Shown in pieces: positions 34,044 to 42,721 of a DNA stretch of 64,000 nt. Where the stretch lies: NCBI RefSeq assembly GCF_036962705.1, contig NZ_JBALOQ010000006.1, positions 50,464 to 114,463 on the forward strand. Reading direction: 5' to 3'. The stretch comes from Ferdinandcohnia sp036962705 (lineage in GTDB: Bacteria; Bacillota; Bacilli; Bacillales; Bacillaceae_L). The translations under genes were made by a program, and so were the position numbers. Position 1 is the first letter of the stretch. Each line of letters begins with the position of its first letter. The notes beneath the pieces are model-generated. The model ran no database searches. It worked only from the letters and a program-made list of their open reading frames with translations, and was not told the DNA's origin.

Positions 34044-35426
34044 TTAATAAGCTAATAATAAATCAGGTTCGTGAACCAATTTTTTAAATTCATTTACAGC
34101 CTTCTGTGCTGTAGCTCCATCAATTAATCGGTGATCATAGCTTAGTGACAAGGCCATTACTGGTCTAATTTCAATTGCATCATTGATGACAACTACTTTT
34201 TTCTCAATACGACCAAATCCTAGAATACAGGATTGTGGTGCATTAATAATAGGAGTAAACCAAGCCCCTCTTTCAGAACCTATATTTGAAATTGTACAAG
34301 TACCACCAGACATTTCATCTGCTTTAATAGAACCTTCCCTCGCTTTTTTAGAGAGTTCTTGAATCTCTTTGGCAATATCAAAAAGTGATTTTTGATCCGC
34401 ATTTTTTATAACTGGAACCACTAATCCACGTTCTGTATCAGCCGCAATTCCCATATTATATTGTTTATGAAGAATGATATTATCTTTTTGATCATCCAGT
34501 GAAGCATTTAACATTGGATACTTTTTAAGAACTTTTGTTAAGGCTTTAACGATATACGCGAGGTATGTGAGTTTAACGTCTTCCTCACTGAAATATGCTT
34601 TCGTCTTTTGTCTATGGTCAACTAATCGAGAGACCTCTACTTCGTCAAAATGGGTAACATGTGGAATCGTTGTTTTGGAATGAACCATTGCATTCGAAAT
34701 TACTTTACGAATACCTGAAAAAGGAATAATTTCATCATCAACTGTTGATGGAGATGCTGAAACTTCTACATTTGCTTGAAGTGCGCGATCCACATCCGTT
34801 TTAGTAACTCTTCCATTTGGACTCATTGCTTCAAGCTCTTCTAAGTTAATATTATGTTCACGTGCATATTTACGGACAGATGGTGCAGCAATAACTGTTC
34901 GCACTTTCTTCTCAACTATTTCAACAGGTTGGCTAACCACTTTTTCAATAGTTGGTTCTTTTGCAATTGGTTGTTTCAATGCCTCTGCCGCTTCTCGAAT
35001 ATCTTCTAAACAAAGTTTTCCATCTGGGCTAGCTGGTGTTACCTTTTGCCAGTCCACGCCAAGTTGTTTAGCAAGTCGTTTCACTCTCGGTGTTGCTCTG
35101 ACTTCAACCACTGCTTCTACTTGTTGAGGTTTTTCCAATACTTCAACAGTTATAGCTGTTTCTAATTCTGCATCAGATTCACTTGAAGAATTTGTATCTA
35201 GGACAACGAGGACTTCATCAACTTTAACTGTATCTCCTCTTTGTTTTTTAATTTCCTTGATATAACTAGACTCCGGTGCTTCTATTTCAGATACAGCTTT
35301 GGCTGTTTGAACTTCTACTAATGTCTCCCCTTTTTCGATATAGTCACCTTCTGAAACATGCCAGAAGGTAATTAAGCTTTCATCATTTTCTTCAGATTGT
35401 CGAGGTAGTTTTACTTCGATTGCCAT
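34044..35426 (-). CDS. 2-oxo acid/acetoin dehydrogenase E2 acyltransferase
   Basis: A 460-residue E2 enzyme. An N-terminal lipoyl domain has Lys43 in QTAKAVSEIEAP. Two peripheral-subunit-binding domains follow: ATPRVKRLAKQLGVDWQKVT (110-147) and AAPSVRKYAREHNINLEELE (180-217); most E2 enzymes of Bacilli have one. The C-terminal catalytic domain ends with SYDHRLIDGATAQ, His432 and Asp436 being catalytic. It moves the acyl group to CoA. The ATG is behind AAAGGAGG. It is last in the E1alpha-E1beta-E2 operon, with no E3 gene nearby. The C-terminal domain looks closer to PdhC than to B. subtilis AcoC, so the substrate stays open. Confidence 0.88.
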   Translation of the reverse strand: MAIEVKLPRQSEENDESLITFWHVSEGDYIEKGETLVEVQTAKAVSEIEAPESSYIKEIKKQRGDTVKVDEVLVVLDTNSSSESDAELETAITVEVLEKPQQVEAVVEVRATPRVKRLAKQLGVDWQKVTPASPDGKLCLEDIREAAEALKQPIAKEPTIEKVVSQPVEIVEKKVRTVIAAPSVRKYAREHNINLEELEAMSPNGRVTKTDVDRALQANVEVSASPSTVDDEIIPFSGIRKVISNAMVHSKTTIPHVTHFDEVEVSRLVDHRQKTKAYFSEEDVKLTYLAYIVKALTKVLKKYPMLNASLDDQKDNIILHKQYNMGIAADTERGLVVPVIKNADQKSLFDIAKEIQELSKKAREGSIKADEMSGGTCTISNIGSERGAWFTPIINAPQSCILGFGRIEKKVVVINDAIEIRPVMALSLSYDHRLIDGATAQKAVNEFKKLVHEPDLLLAY

Positions 35427-35452
35427 GATGTGAACCTCCTTTACTTCAGTTT

Positions 35453-36472
35453 TTATTCATTAACTAGTTCCCAAGCCGCTTTATAGATTTTTTCTGCATT
35501 TGGCAATACATATTGTTCTAATGGACGACTGTATGGAATAGGAACATCAGGGATTGCCATTCTTTTCACTGGTGCATCCAGGTCATATAAGCCATGTTCT
35601 GCAGCTAAAGCAGCAATTTCAGCAGTTAATCCATATGATAGATAATCCTCATCAACAACCATTAAACGATGTGTCTTTTTAATAGAGTTCAAGATTGTTT
35701 CTTTATCAAGTGGAACGAGTGAGCGAATATCAATTACTTCTGCACTAATTCCGTCTTCTTCCAATTTTTTCGCTGCTTCAAGTGCTTGGACAGTTGTCAT
35801 TTGAATACCTACAATCGTTACATCTGTTCCTTCACGAACAACTTTTGCTTTATCTAGTGGAACTGTATATGCTTCTTCTGGAACATGTCCTAAGGAAGCA
35901 TCGATTTGATCCATCCAGCCTAAACCTTGAAGTGTTTTATGGAACATGAAAACTACTGGGTTATCATCACGAATGGCTGAGATCATCATACCTTTTAAAT
36001 CATAAGGTGTGGTTGGAGCTACCACTTTCATTCCTGGCATATGAGCAAATGTTGCATATAAAGTTTGAGAGTGTTGTGCCGCATCATTGTAACCACCGCC
36101 AACACCTGTCATAAGAACCATTGGAAGTTTTACATTACCACCAGACATGTAAGGGATTTTTGCCATTTGATTGTAAATTTGGTCCATACAAACGCCAAAG
36201 AAGTCTACAAACATTAATTCTACGATTGGACGCATCCCTTGTGATGCTGCTCCTACTGCTGCACCTATAAATGCAGTTTCAGATATTGGTGTGTCCATAA
36301 TTCTTTCCGGGCCGAATTTATCATACAAACCTTCTGTAGAACCAAAGATTCCACCATATTTGCCGACATCTTCACCCAAAACAAAAACTTCTGGATCTTT
36401 TTCCATTTCTAAACGAATTCCTTCAGAAAGCGCTTTATTTCCAGTTAATAAACGTTTCTTTGTTTGTAACAT
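35453..36472 (-). CDS. acoB: Acetoin/2-oxo acid dehydrogenase E1 beta subunit
   Basis: A 339-residue thiamine-diphosphate enzyme subunit. The ATG at 36472 lies behind AAAGGAGAGG, giving MLQTKKRLLTGNKALSEG; an in-frame ATG at 36607 would add 45 odd residues from the hairpin region. Family segments are FVLGEDVGKYGGIFG (with the Glu that activates thiamine), TPISETAFIGAAVGAA and the C-terminal VVDEDYLSYG. With E1 alpha it decarboxylates acetoin or a branched/2-oxo acid. The AcoR-type regulator points to acetoin. The stop is 26 bases before the E2 gene. Confidence 0.82.
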   Translation of the reverse strand: MLQTKKRLLTGNKALSEGIRLEMEKDPEVFVLGEDVGKYGGIFGSTEGLYDKFGPERIMDTPISETAFIGAAVGAASQGMRPIVELMFVDFFGVCMDQIYNQMAKIPYMSGGNVKLPMVLMTGVGGGYNDAAQHSQTLYATFAHMPGMKVVAPTTPYDLKGMMISAIRDDNPVVFMFHKTLQGLGWMDQIDASLGHVPEEAYTVPLDKAKVVREGTDVTIVGIQMTTVQALEAAKKLEEDGISAEVIDIRSLVPLDKETILNSIKKTHRLMVVDEDYLSYGLTAEIAALAAEHGLYDLDAPVKRMAIPDVPIPYSRPLEQYVLPNAEKIYKAAWELVNE

Positions 36473-36621
36473 AATAGACACCTCTCCTTTTAATTTTTCT
36501 ATCAAATGCGCCTTAGCGTATTTGCGCCCAGATTTTTTCGAGCAAGCTCGAAAAATTACCTTTAAAAATCTGTGGCATCCGCCGGAGGCTTTAACTTTAT
36601 TCAGCATCCCGCTGAATAAAG
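36473..36621. repeat. Hairpin cluster between the E1 alpha and E1 beta genes
   Basis: Three inverted repeats stand close together. CAAATGCG/CGTATTTG at about 36503-36524 is imperfect. TTTTTCGAGC, AA, GCTCGAAAAA is perfect at 36534-36555. TTTAACTTTATTCAGC and complement (16 bases each, 36590-36626) is perfect and overlaps the E1 alpha stop. GCATCCGCCGGAGGC lies between the last two. It may be a small mobile palindrome element or an mRNA-processing region. Confidence 0.65.
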
Positions 36622-37608
36622 TTAAATATATAAATCTTCTAATGCTGCTTCTGGTTCGGGATATTCACTTTCTCTAGCAAATTGATAAGCTTCGTCTACT
36701 ACCTCTTTTGCATTCTTTTCAAGTGCAACAACTTCCTCTTCAGATACGTTATATTCAGAAACGAGTTGGTTACGTAATTTTAGAATAGGATCTTTTGCTT
36801 TTAGTTCTGGCACTTCTTTTTTCTCACGATATAATTCTGGGTCACCTTGGAAGTGTCCGAGATAACGATATGTTTCGATTTCTATAATCGAAGCACCTTC
36901 GCCATTACGGGCACGTTCTACAGCTTCTTTAGATGCTTCGTACATCGCAATTGGGTCATTATCTTTTACATAATAGCCTTTAACACCATATGCCGAAGCA
37001 CGAAGATCATTTGACGCAATCGATGTTGAATCTTCTTTTGCTACAGAAATACCATAATTATTGTTTTCAACAACAACGATTAATGGAAGATTCCAAAGTG
37101 CAGCTAGATTCAAAGATTCATGGAAAGCGCCTTGGTTTGCTGCGCCTTCACCTATGAACGCAATAGCTGCATCATTTGTTTTTCTCTTTTTCGAAACTAA
37201 TGCAGCACCAAGTGCATGAGGAATATTAGCCCCAACAATACCTCCACAGGAAAAATTAACTTCTGGATCAAAGATGTGCATATGTCCACCTTTTCCTTTG
37301 CTTAAGCCTGTAACTTTACCAAACATTTCTGCAGTCATTTTCTTCAAGTGAACACCTTTTGCAATGGCATGGTGATGTGGTCGGTGTGGAGATGAAACTG
37401 TATCTTCTTTTCTTAAATGCGCACATATACCCACTGCTGCTGGTTCTTGACCATTGGCTAAATGCATTTCACCAGGTACAGGACCTAATCCAATATTGAA
37501 GACAGGATTTTTTCCTTCAGCATAAGCATCCATCATACTTTCTTCATAATAACGAATCTTGTACATTGTTTCGTACATCCATTTAAGTTGATCAATAGAA
37601 ATAGTCAA
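36622..37608 (-). CDS. acoA: Acetoin/2-oxo acid dehydrogenase E1 alpha subunit
   Basis: A 328-residue thiamine-diphosphate subunit. The cofactor motif is FIGEGAANQGAFHESLNLAA through to VVENNNYG. Segments HRPHHHAIAKG and GKGGHMHIFDP resemble AcoA of B. subtilis. Together with E1 beta it carries out the first, oxidative cleavage step. It is the first gene of the operon, about 50 bases after a sigma-54 promoter. The stop codon is embedded in a perfect 16-base inverted repeat. The match to AcoA is good but a pyruvate or 2-oxo acid substrate is not excluded. Confidence 0.82.
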   Translation of the reverse strand: MTISIDQLKWMYETMYKIRYYEESMMDAYAEGKNPVFNIGLGPVPGEMHLANGQEPAAVGICAHLRKEDTVSSPHRPHHHAIAKGVHLKKMTAEMFGKVTGLSKGKGGHMHIFDPEVNFSCGGIVGANIPHALGAALVSKKRKTNDAAIAFIGEGAANQGAFHESLNLAALWNLPLIVVVENNNYGISVAKEDSTSIASNDLRASAYGVKGYYVKDNDPIAMYEASKEAVERARNGEGASIIEIETYRYLGHFQGDPELYREKKEVPELKAKDPILKLRNQLVSEYNVSEEEVVALEKNAKEVVDEAYQFARESEYPEPEAALEDLYI

Positions 37609-37657
37609 TTTTATTTCCTCCTTTGCATTCTCTTATAAATAGTTACACCAACTAATA

Positions 37658-37674
37658 ATGCAAGAATCGTGCCA
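37658..37674 (-). promoter_or_regulatory. Sigma-54 promoter of the dehydrogenase operon
   Basis: On the minus strand TGGCAC, GATTC, TTGCAT equals the -24/-12 consensus TGGCACnnnnnTTGCW. The start codon is about 50 bases downstream and the AcoR-type activator gene lies directly upstream. Confidence 0.9.
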
Positions 37675-37767
37675 ACTTTATTAATTCGTTAAAATTATTT
37701 TCCAAACCACATTTGTGAGGATTTTCACGAATAAGCAAAAATTGAATTCTATATAAAAAAAGAGAAC

Positions 37768-37784
37768 TGTCCCATTTTGAGACA
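37768..37784 (-). promoter_or_regulatory. Candidate activator site for the AcoR-type regulator
   Basis: TGTCTCAAAATGGGACA is an inverted repeat (TGTCTCA, 3 bases, TGGGACA) about 95-110 bases upstream of the -24 box, a typical place for an enhancer. Because T7 follows on the minus strand it could also be part of the terminator of the regulator gene. Confidence 0.5.
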
Positions 37785-37795
37785 CTCCCCTCTAA

Positions 37796-37809
37796 TGTAA
37801 GCGCTACAC
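37796..37809. promoter_or_regulatory. cre-like site (CcpA) upstream of the dehydrogenase operon
   Basis: TGTAAGCGCTACAC fits the cre consensus at most positions. Aco systems in Bacilli are glucose-repressed through CcpA, so the site makes sense here. Confidence 0.5.
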
Positions 37810-37832
37810 TCCGATACAAAATGCAACACCAA

Positions 37833-39758
37833 TTATTGGATATTGAATTTTTTCATTTGCCGATACAAAGTACTTCTTGCAATCCCCAAATATTTTGCTG
37901 CATGTAAAATGTTCCCTTTATTTTTTTTCAAAGCATGGATAATGGCTTGCTTTTTTAATTCATTACGATCCAGAACAACGGTTTCCTCATTTGTACGTTG
38001 ATTGCTATTTTCAAAGATTTCATTTGGTAAGTCTTGTGAAGTTAAACGATCATTCAAGCTTTTATTCATTGTTCTCTCTAAAATATTTTGTAATTCTCGG
38101 ATATTACCAGGCCATCTATATTGCATTAACGCGTGAATAAATCCTGGTTCGATAACAGGCATTGAGCGGTTAAGGCTTTTACTAAACTGACGGATGAAAA
38201 GCTCAACTAAAAGAGGAATATCATCTATTCTGTTTCGAAGTGGTGGCAGTTCTATAGGCATAACATTTAAACGGAAAAATAAATCTTCTCTAAAACTACC
38301 TTTCTCTACTTCTTTACGAAGATTACGGTTGGTTGCGGCTATAATTCGAACATCTACAGAAATAACCTTTTGTCCGCCAATTCGAATTACTTCTCTATCC
38401 TGAAGAACACGCAATAAAAGCACTTGCATCTCCAATGACATTTCCCCAATTTCATCTAAAAATAGAGTTCCTCCATCGGCCAGCTCAAATTTCCCTTGCC
38501 TGCCCCCTTTTTTCGCTCCTGTAAAGGCACCTTCCTCATACCCGAAGAGTTCACTACCTAATAAATCACGTGGGATACCACCACAGTTAATCGAGATAAA
38601 AGGTTTATTTTTTCGGTTACTTGCATTGTGAATAGCCTGTGCAATCATATCCTTACCTGTCCCACTTTCTCCTAAAATAAGGACTGTAGAACTTGTTTTG
38701 GCCGCTAGTTTTGCTTCTTGCACTTTATCTAAAAATGTACGAGATTCACCAATAATTTCACCAAACGATACTTTGGCTCGATGGTCTGTTAAATGGTTAA
38801 CAAGGTGACGAACCTTTTTCATTTCTTTTAGTGTGATCATCGAACCAAGCCATTTGTTATCTTGATAAATTGGTATTTTACTAACCATACAATGGATACT
38901 TGGTTGCAAATCTTGACGTTTTATATATATTTCTTTGTCCAGAAAACGCACTTTATTGGTTGAAGTTAAGATTTGATTTTCGAAGATAGTACTTAACTTT
39001 TTATTTTCTTGCTGTTCCTTTTTAATATCAAATAGCCTTGTAAACTGTTCATTTGAAATAATAATTTTTCCTTGAGTATCTGTAATAACAATAGCATCAT
39101 CGATATTATTTGTCGCTGCTTCAAGGAATTTTTGCATCATTAAAATATTTTGCATGTTTTCGTGTAACTTTAATTGATATTCAATGGCTTTAACAGTTGA
39201 CATAACCATTCCTAAAGTATGGGAATGAACTTTTTCCCTCGGTCCAGACATATTCAGAACACCAATAATCTTGCCATTACTATCATGAATCGGGGCTGCC
39301 GAACATGTCCAAGATTGACAAACCTTTGCATAATGCTCCTCTGCAACGATTTGAAGCGGAGAATCAATCACGATCGACGTACCGATGGCATTGGTTCCCA
39401 TTTCTTCCTCGCTCCAATCAGCTCCTTCAATGAAACCCATCATATTTGCATGATTCAATGGTTCTTTATCTCCAATTACTTTTAATAATTGCCCTTGTTC
39501 ATTACAAATAATGACCATAAATCCGGAGCCCTCAACAATAGAATAAAGACCTTCCGTTAATGGTGTAGCCAAATTAATTAATTCCTTATATTTTTCAAGG
39601 TCTAATGATTTAATTTTTCCATATGTACGAAAAGGGTCGATCCCCATTTTTTTTGAACGAAGCCATGAAAGCCTAACAATAGGATTGATGGTTGGTTTTA
39701 ACTCATCTTCATAAATGAACTGTTCCCAATTTTCCTTATAACTTTTTAAACTTTTCAT
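37833..39758 (-). CDS. acoR: Sigma-54-dependent activator, AcoR type
   Basis: A 641-residue enhancer-binding protein. The N-terminal part holds a GAF-like domain (TNAIGTSIVIDSPLQIVAEE, then HYAKVCQSWTCSAAPIHD), next a PAS domain (about 215-320), then the AAA+ domain with Walker A GESGTGKD and the sigma-54 contact loop EGAFTGAKKGG, and last a Fis-type helix-turn-helix (KNKGNILHAAKYLGIARSTL). It opens sigma-54 promoters when its sensor binds a signal, here probably acetoin. The ATG at 39758 follows GGAGGG. A sigma-54 promoter for the adjacent E1-E2 operon is directly downstream. Confidence 0.9.
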   Translation of the reverse strand: MKSLKSYKENWEQFIYEDELKPTINPIVRLSWLRSKKMGIDPFRTYGKIKSLDLEKYKELINLATPLTEGLYSIVEGSGFMVIICNEQGQLLKVIGDKEPLNHANMMGFIEGADWSEEEMGTNAIGTSIVIDSPLQIVAEEHYAKVCQSWTCSAAPIHDSNGKIIGVLNMSGPREKVHSHTLGMVMSTVKAIEYQLKLHENMQNILMMQKFLEAATNNIDDAIVITDTQGKIIISNEQFTRLFDIKKEQQENKKLSTIFENQILTSTNKVRFLDKEIYIKRQDLQPSIHCMVSKIPIYQDNKWLGSMITLKEMKKVRHLVNHLTDHRAKVSFGEIIGESRTFLDKVQEAKLAAKTSSTVLILGESGTGKDMIAQAIHNASNRKNKPFISINCGGIPRDLLGSELFGYEEGAFTGAKKGGRQGKFELADGGTLFLDEIGEMSLEMQVLLLRVLQDREVIRIGGQKVISVDVRIIAATNRNLRKEVEKGSFREDLFFRLNVMPIELPPLRNRIDDIPLLVELFIRQFSKSLNRSMPVIEPGFIHALMQYRWPGNIRELQNILERTMNKSLNDRLTSQDLPNEIFENSNQRTNEETVVLDRNELKKQAIIHALKKNKGNILHAAKYLGIARSTLYRQMKKFNIQ

Positions 39759-40361
39759 GCTACCCTCCAAAAGAAATATTTATTTAATCTAACGTGGATG
39801 ATTGCGGTTTCAATGTACTCTTCTATTGTATCATCTATATCTTTTAAAATCGTGAAAAAAGAGCGAACCTTAAAGGCTCGCTCGGTCTATATGAAAGATG
39901 TTTTTATAATGGCGGATTTTGTTATACTTCTATATCTCTTTCTAAATCATCTATGTATTGGATGCTCAACAATAAAAGTTATCCATCCTTCCTTAAGAAT
40001 TCTTAAGCTTTTTTACTAAGACAAGAAAAAGTATGGTGCAAGGTTTTGAGATTGAGAAAAGACCCTGAAATCGCCAAAAACTCTATTAACGAAATCAGGG
40101 TCGGTTTAGCTAGTATTTATTTTTATAGTAAACTTTTATTAGTGTATTAACTTTTAAAAATAGATGCGATGTCTTCAATATCTAATCCATATCACGTTCT
40201 ATTTAATCTGTGGCATATACACAAGCTTCTTATTAGTTGCCGGAAAATCGATTTTCCCAATTGAGTGAAATTGAGATAATCCCTAGTCTTGCAACACCAA
40301 CTTCACAATCGCTTTCATTTGACTTGAATAGTGATCGCAGATATAAAGAGAGAGCACCGAA
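39759..40361. other. Intergenic region between the SDR and AcoR-type genes
   Basis: No intact gene. A dyad GAGCGAACCT...AGGCTCGCTC lies near 39860 and a terminator at 40061-40102. A frame at 40199-40318 (minus) begins MKAIVKLVLQD and has an internal stop; I could not assign it. Confidence 0.5.
40061..40102 (-). terminator. Likely terminator of the SDR gene
   Basis: GACCCTGA and TCAGGGTC with an inner TCG/CGA step; TCTTTTCTC follows on the minus strand. It is about 260 bases past the SDR stop codon. Confidence 0.5.
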
Positions 40362-41120
40362 TTAATAGGCAGTCCAACCACCGTCTGCGGTAATGACTTG
40401 TCCGTTAACAAAGCTTGAATCGTCTGATGCTAAAAATAGAGCCACTGTTGCAATTTCTTTAGATTCACCTGATCGTGGGTTATTAACTGCTCCACTCATG
40501 GCGTGTTCCATTCCAAATGGGTTGGGTTCACTCATTGTTGTTCCAATATTGGTATTTACAGCACCAGGGGCGATAGCGTTGCAACGAATTCCTTCATTCG
40601 CATATTGGAAACCAACATTTTTTGTTAATCCAATTACGGCATGTTTTGAAGCAGTATATGCTGCTCCTGCACGTGAACCGAATAAACCCCCTACTGAAGC
40701 ATTATTAATTATAACGCCGCTCTTCTTTTCTAAAAATATTGGTAGCGCTTTACGAATAGCGAACATTGAACCGGTCGTATTGACAGTTAGTACACGTTCC
40801 CATAATTCATTCGTTAAATCCGCAGCTGGAACAAAATTGTCCATAATTCCTGCATTATTAACTAAAATGTCTAAAGTACCATATTTTTCAACTGCCGTAT
40901 CAATCATTACATTCACATCTTCTTCTTTACCAACATTGACAGGAACAGCAGTTGCTTCTCCCCCAGCTTCCGTAATATCCTTGACGACTGATTGAACAGC
41001 ATTTTCATTCAAATCCGCAGCAATTACTTTTGCACCTTCTCTTGCAAATAAAACAGCAATCGCTTTCCCCATTCCAGAACCAGCACCTGTAACTACCGCA
41101 ACTTTGTTTTCTAGTTTCAT
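40362..41120 (-). CDS. Short-chain dehydrogenase/reductase
   Basis: A 252-residue classical SDR. The cofactor motif is TGAGSGMG, the structural NNAG is in LVNNAGIMDNF, the catalytic Ser is in NASVGG and Tyr-Lys in YTASK; the C terminus is VNGQVITADGG. I take the ATG at 41120, 7 bases after GGGAGG (the ATG at 41123 is closer). It reduces or oxidises a carbonyl/alcohol with NAD(P). Being next to an acetoin-type operon it might be a diacetyl/acetoin reductase, but that is only a guess from position. Confidence 0.82.
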   Translation of the reverse strand: MKLENKVAVVTGAGSGMGKAIAVLFAREGAKVIAADLNENAVQSVVKDITEAGGEATAVPVNVGKEEDVNVMIDTAVEKYGTLDILVNNAGIMDNFVPAADLTNELWERVLTVNTTGSMFAIRKALPIFLEKKSGVIINNASVGGLFGSRAGAAYTASKHAVIGLTKNVGFQYANEGIRCNAIAPGAVNTNIGTTMSEPNPFGMEHAMSGAVNNPRSGESKEIATVALFLASDDSSFVNGQVITADGGWTAY

Positions 41121-41313
41121 CATCAAACCTCCCAAATTTGCAAACTTTCATTACAACTCTATTATATAATAGTGTGTACTTTATGACGCAATTCATATTT
41201 ATCTAGTTTATGAACTTTAATTTATTAGGATAATAAGTTTTAAGCAAGTTCCAGTTTCAGTCTTAAGAGATCAAGGAATCTCTTACTACCATATTCTCTT
41301 GGAAGCATTTCTT

Positions 41314-41342
41314 TTGCTAATTTATCTTGAATTCAATATAAT
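41314..41342 (+). promoter_or_regulatory. Promoter of the FMN reductase gene
   Basis: TTGCTA (41314-41319), 17 bases, TATAAT (41337-41342). The first MhqR-like operator covers the spacer and -10, the second follows it. Confidence 0.55.
41323..41340 (+). promoter_or_regulatory. MhqR-like operator 1
   Basis: TATCTTGAATTCAATATA is an 18-base palindrome-like site. It matches TATCTCGAATTCGAGATA, the MhqR site of B. subtilis as I recall it, at 15 positions. Confidence 0.6.
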
Positions 41343-41360
41343 TATCTTGAATTCAAAATA
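41343..41360 (+). promoter_or_regulatory. MhqR-like operator 2
   Basis: TATCTTGAATTCAAAATA repeats operator 1 with two differing positions, 20 bases further on, on the same helix face give or take half a turn. It ends just before the ribosome site. Confidence 0.6.
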
Positions 41361-41382
41361 AATTAAAGGATGGATGAATAGA

Positions 41383-41931
41383 ATGACAAAAGTTGGCATT
41401 ATTCTTGGTAGTCTTCGTAAAAATTCGTTTTCAAAACAAGTTGCTGATAACGTAGCACCTTTATTCCCAGAAGGATATGTAACAGAGTTTGTAGAAATTG
41501 GCCACCTGCCTCTTTTCAACCAAGACTTTGAAGGAGACCTAGAAACTCCTGCGGAATATACAGCATTCCGTAATGCAATCAAGGAACTAGACGCGGTATT
41601 GTTTGTTACGCCTGAATACAACCGTTCAATCCCTGCTGCATTAAAGAATGCACTTGATGTAGCATCTCGACCTTATGGAGAAAGTGTTTGGAATGGAAAA
41701 CCTGCAGCAATCATTAGCCAATCTCCTGGTGCACTTGCTGGGTTCGGTTCAAACCATCATTTACGTCAGGTACTTTCATTTTTAAATATGCCCGTTGTTC
41801 AACAACCAGAAGCATATATAGGATCTGTACATGAATTATTAGATGAGAATGGTAAGTTAAATGAAGGAACAGTAGAATTCCTACAAGGGTTCGTTAATGA
41901 ATTCGTTGAATTAATCAAGAAATATCAATAA
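41383..41931 (+). CDS. NADPH-dependent FMN reductase
   Basis: A 182-residue flavodoxin-like enzyme. The FMN-binding N terminus is VGIILGSLRKNSFSKQ, followed by the family signature VTPEYNRSIPAALKNALD and SQSPGALAGFGS. It reduces FMN or quinone/azo compounds with NADPH. The start at 41383 (MTKVGIILGS) fits family length; an ATG at 41374 is possible, and neither is ideally spaced from AAAGGA. Two MhqR-like operators overlap its promoter, which points to induction by quinones or related electrophiles. A strong terminator follows. Confidence 0.85.
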   Translation: MTKVGIILGSLRKNSFSKQVADNVAPLFPEGYVTEFVEIGHLPLFNQDFEGDLETPAEYTAFRNAIKELDAVLFVTPEYNRSIPAALKNALDVASRPYGESVWNGKPAAIISQSPGALAGFGSNHHLRQVLSFLNMPVVQQPEAYIGSVHELLDENGKLNEGTVEFLQGFVNEFVELIKKYQ

Positions 41932-41934
41932 GGT

Positions 41935-41984
41935 AAAAAGTTGGAGTGTTGTGCAGAACTACCTGCCAAAACTCCAACTTTTTT
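41935..41984 (+). terminator. Terminator of the FMN reductase gene
   Basis: AAAAAGTTGGAGT and ACTCCAACTTTTTT enclose a 20-base loop. Confidence 0.8.
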
Positions 41985-42028
41985 CATTGCAAGTTATAGT
42001 AATTCTATGAGAGATTAACCTCCGACTC

Positions 42029-42544
42029 TCAAGAGCCCCTTTTAAAATATTGATGTTGGAACATACACATTCTTATTGCATTATGATATTCACCGCCAAC
42101 AAAAAACTCATCAATTAATTCACCTTCAAATTGAAAACCAAGTTTATTATAAATATGAATTGCTTTTTCATTCGTTTTATCAACGATTAAATATAATTTA
42201 TACATATTTAATACAGAAAACGCATAGTCCATTGCGAGATATGTTGCCACCTTCGCATAACCATGTCCTTGATGATTCGGATCAATAATAATTTGGAATT
42301 CAACCCTACGATGAATATAATCAATCTCTACTAATTCAACTAGCCCCACCATTTCATCGCCTTTTTGTACAATAAATCTTCTTTCACCTTGATCATGAAT
42401 ATGTTTATCATATAAATCCTGCAATTCAACAAATGACTCATATGGCTCTTCAAACCAATAGGACATGATGTTTGCATTAATATTTAATTTATGAACAAAT
42501 CCTAAGTCTACTCTTTCTAAAGGTCTTAATTTTACATCCTTCAT
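42029..42544 (-). CDS. speG: Spermidine N1-acetyltransferase
   Basis: A 171-residue GNAT acetyltransferase. The opening VKLRPLERVDLGFVHKLNIN, the middle YWFEEPYESFVELQDLYDKH and the acetyl-CoA loop DPNHQGHGYAKVAT, with the C-terminal GGEYHNAIRMCMFQHQY, are typical of SpeG. It acetylates spermidine or spermine using acetyl-CoA and so protects against polyamine excess. Start ATG behind GGAGG. It is a single gene. Confidence 0.9.
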   Translation of the reverse strand: MKDVKLRPLERVDLGFVHKLNINANIMSYWFEEPYESFVELQDLYDKHIHDQGERRFIVQKGDEMVGLVELVEIDYIHRRVEFQIIIDPNHQGHGYAKVATYLAMDYAFSVLNMYKLYLIVDKTNEKAIHIYNKLGFQFEGELIDEFFVGGEYHNAIRMCMFQHQYFKRGS

Positions 42545-42636
42545 TCCTTTTCATCCTCCAAAACCTGCGTTCAAACCTCTTAAAATAAAGTCTTTCCTTT
42601 TCTCCCGCTTTTTTGTCCGTTTTTTTAAAAAACATC

Positions 42637-42717
42637 TCATTTTTTCACGGTAACAGGCAGTCCACCTTTTGCTGCTTGAATAAAATTTATCGCAACATCT
42701 GGACGTATAATATGCAA
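42637..42717 (-). pseudogene. Fragment of a second dus gene
   Basis: The frame reads LHIIRPDVAINFIQAAKG, GLPVTVKK and a stop. The intact Dus has LIRRPEVAAEIIQAAKAG and GLPVSVKTR in the same place. About 26 codons of a second tRNA-dihydrouridine synthase survive. Confidence 0.65.
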
Positions 42718-42721
42718 CTAC

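Noticed and set aside
33792..34055. Lys/Glu-rich open frame of 87 codons
   Set aside because: No ribosome site, runs through a terminator, no recognisable family.
39850..39900. Dyad GAGCGAACCT/AGGCTCGCTC as a regulatory site
   Set aside because: Position far from any start codon and no T-run; purpose cannot be argued.
40199..40318. Frame starting MKAIVKLVLQD with an internal stop, minus strand
   Set aside because: The start resembles zinc alcohol dehydrogenases, but the rest does not, and another frame of the same DNA looks equally coding-like.
41322..41621. Minus-strand frame overlapping the FMN reductase
   Set aside because: Antisense of a well-supported gene.
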